Positions 55,285 through 64,000 of a stretch of 64,000 bases of DNA are shown here, piece after piece. Origin of the DNA: Hydractinia symbiolongicarpus (lineage: Eukaryota; Cnidaria; Hydrozoa; Anthoathecata; Hydractiniidae); assembly GCF_029227915.1 (NCBI RefSeq), contig NC_079877.1, forward strand, positions 11,841,351 through 11,905,350, given 5' to 3'. The position numbers and the translations under genes are program-made. Each line of letters starts with the position of its first letter. The first letter of the stretch is position 1. The notes under the pieces were generated by a model, which was given only the letters and a program-made list of their open reading frames with translations, made no database searches and was not told the origin of the DNA.

Positions 55285-56717
55285 CTGAAATATTTTTTTT
55301 TCAAACTTATAGGATTGAAAAAATCAATTTACTTCTTAATTAGTTATCCATGTTAAATACTTTCAGATGATGATTGAAGTTGGCAGAGAGTCACGTGAGC
55401 AACTTTCATTTTATTAGAAAGAACGTATTTACCACTCAAGCATTGTGAACTGAGTGTCAGTGATTGTTACACACCAGTTAACAATAATAAATAGTACTAC
55501 ACTAAAGAAAGGAACAAAATACTTACCATTTTGAGACAAAAAACCCTCTAGGGAAAATAAAAACTCTGTCCTCGGCTTTGTGTTGGGACATAATATTTTC
55601 ATTGTGTTGAAACTTCCTGCTGATGAGAGAATAGCTCTTTTAGCTTTCTATTTAACCCTATTCGGTCCGGGGTTTTTCGAACATACTATGACCGGGGGGG
55701 TCAGATATATGCGGATTCCGCCCCACCCCCCCCTTAATAACTTTTCATAGGATTGTTCAAATTGAATCAAACTTGGCACACTTATAGTAAGTTATAAAAG
55801 GAACAAAATGGCGGCAATAAATTTTTGCTTGCGTCAGCACATTTTCTGTGACGTCATCAGAAGCTTGAAAATTGTTAAAAATGCCACTATCTGCTTAAAA
55901 TATAATTACTTTTGTTCTAGAGCGAAATTTTACATTCTGTTTGAAGTTTCTGAAAGCTAAGTAAAACTTTTTTAACATATCTTCCGGTTTTTACATGGAT
56001 CGGGTAAAAAATTGCCAAAAATTGCCCGAAAACCCGTTTTTTCCCATTTTCGGGTAAAATCCGACAAAATCGGGAAATCGGATTAGTCACGTGTCAAAAT
56101 TATTCAAATTGATTCTTCTTGATGAAACAAAGTTGCGTTGCAAGTTTCAAGTTCTAAGGATAATCCTAACAGGAGTTATTATATTTTCCCCATTATAAGG
56201 ATTTCATAGAGATTTTAGGGGTAGTTTCGAGTAATGGCCAATATCAAAGCCTCTGAAAGGTATGGGACCTAAAAATTTAGCATGCAGGTGTCTAAACTCA
56301 GTAAGTATCATAGCCATATAAGATAGCAATAAGGATTTATTAAAAAAAAACCGTCAGGGGGGCGGAATCCGCCCTCCCGGACCGGATAGGGTTAAGGTTG
56401 TTGCGGAGTATTCCTATATTTAAAAAATTTCGAAAGATAACGTTGCAGTCAGTTATATATATATATATTTTAAGATACGACTTGTTGTAATAACTTCACC
56501 AAACAACTGTCCCAAAGGCGATATATATTTATGCTATGCTGTTATTACCTGTTGCGCAATAAACATAAAACTTTCTCGTATTTGGAATGTTGTGATAACC
56601 ACAAAGTTTGTTTACTTTGGAATTTAACTTACGTCATAGATTTAATATAAAGTGAATATTTAATAAAAGTAATGTTTTTAAAAAATTCTGTGTGTGCAGA
56701 AAGATGGTCTTGCAAAG
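55285..56717. promoter_or_regulatory. Intergenic region of the divergent receptor pair
   Basis: About 1.4 kb separating the outermost signal-peptide exons of the two receptors. Roughly half is the TTAA MITE. The remaining ~320 bp before 56718 is AT-rich with a TATATATATATATTTT run at 56454. A shared promoter is possible but not shown. Confidence 0.35.
55656..56391. mobile_element. TTAA-flanked MITE, family 3, copy 2
   Basis: 736 bp between TTAA at 55652-55655 and 56392-56395. Ends CCCTATTCGGTCCGG and, at the other side, CCGGACCGGATAGGG. Opposite orientation to copy 1 (19495-20239). It lies between the two divergent receptor genes. Confidence 0.85.
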
Positions 56718-59700
56718 ATGACGCTTTTTACCATGAATGACAAAGTATTTTTTTACACTTACTTTTTATTTTATGCTGTAGCTGTCGAGCAACATATCGG
56801 TAAGTTTAAATAAAAACATTCGTTATGTTATTTTATACACGAGCTATGCCCAGTGCATAGGTGCCGATTAGAGAGGATTTTCTTGGTATCCTTGAAAAAG
56901 GCGTCAGTATTTAAAGTCTGAAAAGACAATTAGATTGAAGGTGAAATGCAAAGCTGAATGTGATTAATAAAGCTACATATTTTATTTAAACAACATGATA
57001 GCTTTGAACACCAGACGTGCCTGCGTAACCAAATGTAATTTAGGTTTACTTATTATAACGGAAAAACTGGGTTGTCATGGTCAGATAGATAGATGTGTAC
57101 TATTGCTACATAATTTTGTGACACGTCTACAGAAAGATAAGGTTAAAATTGTATCCCTAGAACAGGCCAGCAACATTTACTCTGCTTTCAAGCCACCACT
57201 TAAAAACTTAATAAGCTTACTTATAATGCGTCGAACCCTGCAGCCTCAGTATTAACTTTAAAACTTCCCTATGATATCAGGGCTGAATTCTTTAAAAAAA
57301 ATTCGAATTAATGTTTAAAATAAATACTAGCTTTATCACATTATTTATTTGTGAAAATCGAAAAAAAATCTGTAATATACTTTTAATACAAACTCACCAA
57401 ACACACTATTAACGTTTCGATGTCATAAAAAAACAAAATCCAAATCATCCTCCCACCTGTCCATCTAATAACCAAAAATTGTAAATAAAAGCTTTCATAT
57501 TGTGCCTAATTTTTCTCTTCACCATAAACTGGAACTGTCTTTGTAGAGTCAAACATCGCTTGACCAGATTAAACATCCAGCCTCTCCTTCGATAATTTCA
57601 CATTGTCAGTTTTCAAGAAAGTGTTTCCTTACGTATCAAGAAATTTCTTATTATAAAAGTTTCTACTTTTTTCAGTTTATGGAGGAACCATTACTGCGGC
57701 TGCAACAACTGTGACTGTTAACCTCCAATCGACATTAAAATTGGAATGGACAGCTATACCGTCACCTGCTGAACAAATTGTTGTTTTAAAAGTTTTTATA
57801 TTACCTGACACAAATAATGGAATTTTAACAAATACAAATCCACCAGTTTTATTACCTACAGGAATGTCATTGTTTGGTAGAAACAGATTGTCAGCTACAT
57901 TTATCAACTCAAAATACACACTGATGCTGAAAAATGTCACGTACAATGACAGTTGCACATTTCAAATGTACGCCATTTTTCGGAAACCTGCTGCATACAG
58001 TGTATACCAAGTAAACCGTTCCAACATTAAAGTCATCGTCTCAGGTAGACTAACCACATATATTCGTTGTTAAAATAATAAAAATCAAACCTTCTGTTCT
58101 GGTTAGCATTTCATATTTAGGCGTCATCAAATATATCGGTTATATTAGTTACAAAACTTGTAAGAGCAAACACATGAAATCGTTCCAAAAATTTAATAAA
58201 CTCTGAAACGTACATAATGTTTAGTGATGAGATTGCAAAACCTTTTCGTGTTATCAAATTTACTGTCATTGCTGTAAGGAAAATTGTACCAGAAAACTTT
58301 GCTTCATAGCGTTTAATGAGAAATAAATTCAGTGCCTGTTCTGAAAATTTGTTACGATAGGTGTTCCAAGAGTTTGTGGTAAAGGTCTGGCATCTAAAAT
58401 CATTATAGCTGAGAAAGACTCCTTAATGATTACCCAAGATATATGCGGACATCCTAAACCTGATTTTAAATGGAAGTTTAAGGGAGATAAGATATGGCGA
58501 AATTTACTGTGTTCTACCATACTTGATGACGCCACAAAGCAATATCGATATGGGTTTAAAACTCGTCCATTAACGCGCGCTGATTGTGGAAAGAAGATCA
58601 TTTTTAATGCTAGCAATGAGTTGGGTACCCTTGCAGAAGAAACCAGTGTTGATGTTTTGTGTAAGTTAAGTTCATTAATTCTTTCTAACTTTTTGGAAGA
58701 TTGCAATAACAACTTCTTAGTGCGTACAAACTAACTATTTCTTTAGTTACACCTTCAAAGGTACCATTAGAGTCACTTTATATCATTTCTTCGCATTGTA
58801 TCCACGCTACTTGGAAAAGAGAAGACACTGGAAATTGTGTAGTAAATTATCATTTACAAATTAATGGCGGAAATGACATTTACAGCAGTTCCAAAAGTTT
58901 TCTAACGATTTGTAATTTAAGTCGTCCTGCATTTGGTACGATTTGGGCATCATATAAAGGATTATTAGGCAAAAAACATTCTTCTAGCTTTTCTGTTACA
59001 ATTCCAACAACCACCACTACCACCGTGATACACACACCGGCTTGTATTTCATATTTAAGAAATTGCTCGGGTAAGTAAAAAGCGGAAGATTTATTAGGAT
59101 CTTATTTGTAATTAAAGGGACAGCATCCATTTTCTTGAGTTTAAAGCCTTTTCTTTTACAAAATTTGCTTTTAAAATGCAATTTCAGAACATGGATAAAA
59201 AAAATTCCAAATACGGTTTGAAACTGTGGTTAAGGCCTTTTTACACTCAAGAACTTAAATCAGAAAGAGAATTTCTCTGTATGGACCTAAAATCTAGATC
59301 GAATTAGGGAGTTGATCTAATTATGGAGGTCCTTTTATGGGATTTTTGTAACGAAATGTCAAGGTAACTTTAAAATTGATCGAATTAGAAAGACTATCGA
59401 ATTACGGAGGTTTGAATTAGAGAGTCGACTGTACATACACATCGCAGGAAAAGCTTGTTTTCCGTATCACGGCTCATCCGTGGGGCAGTGTGTTTAAATC
59501 GCGAGCCTTTCGATTCGTAGTTGATGTTATTAAAACCTATTACACCAACTAGGCCACAGGCGATCGTACTACATGTCGTTAGGTTGCTCAATGCCCCTAG
59601 GAACAAAGCTATGCGCAGTGGTAAGTAGTTAACGTGTTCTTAGCGAACACTCACGCTGACGATGCAGAGTGCTCACTCCTACAAAGTAGGAAACTCATGG

Positions 59701-62700
59701 AAAAATCCACGGGGTTACCCGTCTTTTTATATCGCATTCCGTCTTTCCTTAACAGACAGACAAATAGACAGACGACGGCTATTAGTATGGAATTTTAATT
59801 TCATGTCAATAAAAAATCATAAAATTACATCCTGTCTTTAAAAAGAGGAGCATATGGTTATATATAATCACATTAAGTATGAATCTGCTTTATACAGGCC
59901 CTATATTCTGTGGAAAGGATCTATATAAAAATATCACTATAATGGAAAATAATATGCTAACCGTTAGCCAAGATATATGTGGGTATCCCAAACCAGATGT
60001 TAAATGGGTTTGGAAAGGAAATGTTACGTTAAAGCATTCAACTGTTTATACTGCACTTGATGGTGTCTCAAAGCAATATCGATACGAGTTTAAAACTCAA
60101 TCATTAACACGTGCAGATTGTGGATAACAGATCACGCTGATTGGAAAAAATCAGTTGGGTACCATAAGACGCAAATCAAGTGTTGATATTGTATGTAAGT
60201 TGGACATTATTACTCTTTTCTTAGCACTTTATAAATGAAGATAGGAAGCAATATTTTTAGACGAGAGTGGCTCAAAAAAAAAAAAAGATTTTAGTCCTTG
60301 TACGAAATTTTACCTGATGTCGTAATTTTTTTCCTCTGTTTGATGCAATTACTGTTGACTTGAGCTAGTAATTTGTGTCACCAATATTATATGTTGTTTT
60401 GCTGTTACTGGTACCAAACTATGTTGTTGTTTTTGATGTTAACATCACTTTAAGTCTTTAAGTCTCCTGGCGTACCTGTTGCTTAACTATATGTAACTTT
60501 TTTAGTTATCCCATCAATGGTATTAATAACGACAGTGTACATGAATAATTCGAGTTGTGTTTATACCACCTGGCGAAGAGAAGACACTGGAATTTACACT
60601 ATAACTTATCATTTGCAATTCAATAACCAAGAAAAAATTTACAGCACCCTAAATACTTATCTGAAGGTTTGTAATTTACGCAACCCTACAGTTGTTACCA
60701 TTTGGGCGTCATACAAGGGAAGGTTGGGAAGAAATAGTTCCATTAGTATTACTCTACCCTTAATGAAAACCACCACGACAACCAACACTACAAGAACCGC
60801 TACAAAAAGACGCATTGCATCTGACTCTAATATGCACAGTGTGAAAGGTAAATCATTTAAGTCTAGTTATGTTCAAGTTCGTGAAAATAAATCATTATCA
60901 GCTACTTTTACTAATTCGAGGTACAGATTAATGTTAAGAAATATCCGGTACAATGAAAGTTTCACGTTTCAACTGTATGTAATTTATGGTGCAGGTGATC
61001 ATTTGAATAGCAGTCGTTTTAACATTCAGGTCGCTGTAAAAGGTAATGTAATTTTTCATTTGGAGTAATACCTTTTTTATAGCGTTTTTGGTTAACATTC
61101 TCATCGAATTGCGAGAAGTTATATTTTCTATGTAAATGTTTAACGTAAGATAAAATGTATTTTAAAGAGAACCACATCATTACAATGGAAAAACGATATA
61201 TAGAACCGGAGACATTAAGCGTGGAAAGATAACACTAAACATTTAAAAGTTGACACTACAGTTCTAGAAATAAGCAGAATAGAGTTATCGGAGAGCATCT
61301 GCTTCTTTTTGCATTAGTTCGATATCCGGCATCTCGATAAATCTCCTCTTTTTGTGCGTGTCTGATTCACGGATGACAAGAAATATCGATCTCAGCAGGC
61401 TGTAATTAACTCTTGTTCGTACATAACTAACAGTTGCACTAAATTTGTTGTTCTTCTTTAGCGATAAATGCTCTGCTAAATTAGCGTAAAATCTACAACA
61501 CTCTCGTCCGATCGATGTTGTCAAGGTCGACGCATGCGTAATAAAGATTGGTGTTTAGTACACCACAACTAAATATTATTTAAAAAGTTTGCCTTTTCTC
61601 AAACTTAGGCACTTTTGCAAACTAGAGGAAGTCAGTTGACCAATGTATATTGGCTGGCAGGACTTAGGTTGTCACATAACCACCCACGATAGCTAACAGA
61701 AACGATCGATTAGTATACATGATCCCAATAACTTTATTGCAAACCTAAAATAAACACAGACTTGTATTTCGTTGATATTACTTTGTTCTTTAAGTCATTG
61801 CTATGTTAAACAACTCCTTTCCCGGTAATTTTACTAACTAGTTGTATAATACTTCTGACCTTGATGAAAGTAAAAATAAAGTAAGATAAAATATTGATAG
61901 AAATGTTTTTAAATTAATTTATTTTCTATTTATTTTTTTTCCAATGTTAATAATGCTATTATGGTGTTATTATAGGTACTCCAAAAATTTGCGGCGTAAG
62001 ATTAAAATCTAATTACACTGTTGTTGAAAATTCCACCATCACGTTCACACAAGATGTATGTGCGCACCCTAAACCTGTGGCAGAATGGAAACTAGACCGG
62101 GAAAAATTATACAAGAAACCATCGAATACAAGTTTAATAAACACGGAACAAAGAAAGTACAGATTTACTTATCAAACACGAAAGTTGACACGCAATGATT
62201 GTGGAGCAAAATTTATTCTGAAGGCAACTAATGCGATGGGAAGTGTTGAAGAGACTGTAAAAGTAGATGTTATTTGTAAGTATATCCTTATTGTACCTCT
62301 CGTTGTTTTAGTTCTGGTCAAATATATTACAATTTTTTCTTAGTTAAACCCCCTGCAGTTTTTATTAAATCAATATCTCGACACAATGCTAGCTGCGTTA
62401 AGATTCTCTGGCAAAGAGAAAAAATGGGAAATTGTATTCTAAGTTATCAATTGCAGTTCGATGGTAACAGTGAAATTTTCTTCACCTCAAATACATATTT
62501 TACCATGTGCACTCAACTGAATATCACCAGCGTCGGTATTTGGGCAACCCACAAAGGAGAAATTGGGGATATAACAGTCGATAGAATTAGTCCTGCGACG
62601 CCAGCACCAGAAACAAAAGAAATAAGTGCAGGTATATTTTATTATAAGGTACGACGCTTAAATAATGCGTAGGCTAACTCATATTTTGAAAAAACACTTA

Positions 62701-63564
62701 AAATGTCATGCACAAATATAACAATCTGTTGGTATTCGTTAGGTAAAAATTACAATGCAATACATTCAAAGAGTAAATTAGATTAACTTTACCAACTTTA
62801 TTAAAGGTTTGAGCTCATACTTATTCAGGTTAACAAACCTTAAAAAATTTGTAAAGGAGTGTATAGTGTGTTTTGTTATCAATTAATTTACTTTAGACGA
62901 ATCTAAGCTCACAATAAAACTCATAGTTATCCTAGTTATCGGGTCATTCGTCTTTACAGTGATATTAAATGTCATCTTTTTTGGCATTTTGCTACGCAAA
63001 GGTAGGAATTATTTAGAATTATTATTTACCAACTTGCTGATTTACATTACGTATTCAAAGTAGCTAATAAAACTTAGTACAAGTGTAAAAGATACCGAAG
63101 GATTTCAAATAGAATTAAATACAAATGTTATGTTTGTTTCTGAAAACCAAGAATTGTAACACAACAATCAAATCACCAAATTCTAATGTCACTTCAATTT
63201 TTGGTTAGTTAATTCAACAAACACAAACCCTTTTGATTACCAATAAGGCAGAACTTGATCTCAGTAGGTTATATATAGCATTCAGCTATAATAGGGTGCA
63301 GAAAGAAAATTCCATGATTGAGCGTCTTTTTTCTCTTTTTTTTATTTTTTTACAGGTTTCGTCATCTTGAATTTTAAAACAAAGAAACAACATCAAAACG
63401 TGGCAAACAAAAATGCTGAAGAATATGAAGTTATGGGAACAACAATATCTAATTATACAGATATAAATTTGCACGCAATAAAACCGAGTGTATATGCTGA
63501 TTTGAAAACAACGACTGATGATTCTAATCAATATGCCGAAATTGGGCTGAACGATGTGAAATGA
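56718..63564 (+). CDS. Ig/Fn3 transmembrane receptor with ITAM-like tail (10 exons, one in-frame stop in exon 5)
   Basis: Exons by splice consensus: 56718-56799 (signal peptide, YTYFLFYAVAVE), 57677-58045 (V-like), 58361-58660 (Ig, DICGHPKPDFKWKF), 58747-59070 (Fn3-like, ATWKREDTGNCVVNYHLQI, then Thr-rich), 59898-60194 (Ig, TAA at 60125-60127), 60506-61042 (Fn3-like fused to half a V-like module), 61976-62275 (Ig, DVCAHPKPVAEWKL), 62344-62631 (Fn3-like), 62897-63001 (TM, LIVILVIGSFVFTVILNVIF), 63356-63564 (tail). All junctions are phase 1. Total 2,811 nt, or 2,514 nt (837 aa) if exon 5 is skipped. The tail has YTDI, YADL and YAEI at ITAM spacing (nine residues between each). Three Ig-Fn3 pairs imply internal duplication. 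Resembles allorecognition-type receptors; orthology not shown. Confidence 0.75.
57677..58045 (+). CDS. V-like module exon of the plus-strand receptor
   Basis: 369 nt, phase 1-1, ~123 residues: LKLEWTAIPSPAEQIVVLKV, GRNRLSATFINSKYTLMLKN, CTFQMYAIF. One Cys only, so no intradomain disulfide. Best match in the window is the minus-strand receptor's 48197-48571 exon. Confidence 0.7.
59395..59450 (-). repeat. Pogo-like terminal motif in intron 4
   Basis: Minus strand reads CAGTCGACTCTCTAATTCAA and then AATTCGATAGTCTTTCTAAT, a decayed relative of the CAGT-ACTCTCGATATAACG type ends at 49.8 and 51.4 kb. Confidence 0.4.
59485..59570 (-). repeat. tRNA-derived SINE-like fragment
   Basis: Minus strand carries an A-box-like TGGCCTAGTTGGT (near 59556), an anticodon-arm-like CATCAACTACGAATCGA and a degenerate B-box GGCTCGCGATTT (near 59500). 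It lacks a sound T-stem, so it is not a functional tRNA gene. Confidence 0.4.
59898..60194 (+). pseudogene. Second Ig exon of the plus-strand receptor, with nonsense codon
   Basis: Contains CGKDLYKN, VSQDICGYPKPDVKWVWKG and SLTRADCG, then TAA at 60125-60127 where the sister exons have AAG or GCA. The frame stays coding-like after the stop to the GTAAGT donor. Exon length 297 nt, phase 1-1. Confidence 0.7.
60506..61042 (+). CDS. Hybrid Fn3 / half V-like exon
   Basis: 537 nt, against 324 and 288 nt for the other Fn3 exons. The first ~95 codons are Fn3-like (SCVYTTWRREDTGIYTITYH, VVTIWASYKGRLG). After a Thr-rich stretch, the last ~75 codons match the C-terminal half of the V-like module (NKSLSATFTNSRYRLMLRNI, SFTFQLYVIY). 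No intron separates them. Confidence 0.7.
61050..61970. other. Long intron 6 of the plus-strand receptor
   Basis: No ORF with coding character and no recognisable element. AT-rich. Confidence 0.4.
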
Positions 63565-63649
63565 AATATACACGCTAATATTTTAAATGAACATTATGTA
63601 AAAAAAAAACATTTGATTTGATTGTACAGTTTAGGATTGACTTTAAAAG

Positions 63650-64000
63650 TTAACTTTTCATAGGCTTGTTCAAATTGAATCAAATCAAACTTGACACACT
63701 TATAGTACGTCACAAAAGGAACAAAATGGCGGTAATAAATTCTTGCTTGCGTCAGCACATTTTCTGTGACGTCATTAAAAGCTTAAAATTTGTTCGAAAT
63801 GCCACCATCTGCTTCAAATTTAATTACTTTAGTTAGTTTTTACATTCTGTTTGAAGTTTCTAAAAGCTACATAAAAGTTATTTAAAACATTTTCCTGTTT
63901 TTTTATAGATCGCATAAAAAGTTGCCAAAAATTTCCCGGAAAACTAGTTTTTCCCGATTTTCAGGTAAAATCTGAAAAAACACAGGAAATCGGGCAAATC
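63650..64000. mobile_element. TTAA MITE family 3, copy 3 (partial, runs off the window)
   Basis: Starts internally at AACTTTTCATAGGCTTGTTC, matching copy 2 from ~55738 and copy 1 in inverse. The terminal CCCTATTCGGTCC is missing on this side. More diverged than copies 1 and 2. Confidence 0.75.

Larger units (their letters stand above)
49714..55436. repeat. Tandem duplication of 2,862 bp (two apparently identical units)
   Basis: Unit 1 is 49714-52575 and unit 2 is 52576-55436. Sequences compared by eye are identical, and every ORF recurs unchanged at +2,862. Each unit contains a signal-peptide exon, an EMI exon and one pogo-like element. Either a very recent duplication or an assembly duplication. 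Confidence 0.9.

Noticed and set aside
55538-55612. Coding first exon beginning MKILCPNTK
   Set aside because: Has a good donor but leaves in phase 1, which does not fit the phase-2 EMI exon, and meets a stop if joined to the signal-peptide exon. More likely a non-coding leader.
59500-59560. Functional tRNA gene
   Set aside because: A-box is good but the T-stem and acceptor stem do not pair; treated as SINE debris.

Overview
ORGANISM. The window is AT-rich eukaryotic DNA with short phase-1 introns, CR1-like non-LTR retrotransposons, two decayed Maverick/Polinton-type elements, an ISL2EU-type (THAP + DDE) transposon, TTAA-flanked MITEs and two multi-exon receptor genes. This suits an invertebrate metazoan, most likely a cnidarian and possibly a hydrozoan. 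That is inferred from the repertoire; no species marker was found. LAYOUT. 347-11209: Maverick/Polinton copy A, about 10.9 kb with ~200-bp inverted ends. It carries a putative capsid gene, coiled-coil and membrane-protein genes, a VLTF3-like zinc protein and a protein-primed family-B DNA polymerase that lacks its catalytic C-terminus. 12453-12922: TTAA MITE abutting an unidentified coding fragment. 13577-18800: two decayed CR1-like retrotransposons. 18977-20239: two TTAA MITEs. 22080-24520: a possible ~2.4-kb element with inverted ends. 25273-28900: ISL2EU-type transposase with a substituted catalytic residue, followed by unidentified exon-like fragments. 33615-34601: intronless GPCR. 35655-36090: minisatellite. 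36597-43454: Maverick/Polinton copy B, about 6.9 kb with a 6-bp target duplication TGAACA. It has the same left-hand genes as A, but a Cys-repeat/HNH gene and an integrase fragment at the right. 45871-55284 (minus) and 56718-63564 (plus): two divergently transcribed genes for single-pass immunoglobulin-superfamily receptors with tyrosine-based cytoplasmic motifs. An apparently identical 2,862-bp tandem duplication covers the 5' exons of the minus-strand gene. HOW IT FITS TOGETHER. The functional core is the receptor pair at 45.9-63.6 kb. Both genes are built almost entirely from symmetrical phase-1 exons, one domain per exon: an unusual Cys-poor V-like module, an I-set-like Ig module and an Fn3-like module. 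Both end in a TM exon and a tail exon sharing a YAEI motif. The plus-strand gene has overlapping ITAM-spaced tyrosines. This resembles invertebrate allorecognition or innate-immune receptor clusters such as Hydractinia Alr (inference). The Polinton copies are decayed: A has polymerase remnants without integrase, and B has an integrase remnant without polymerase. No packaging ATPase or protease was recognised in either.
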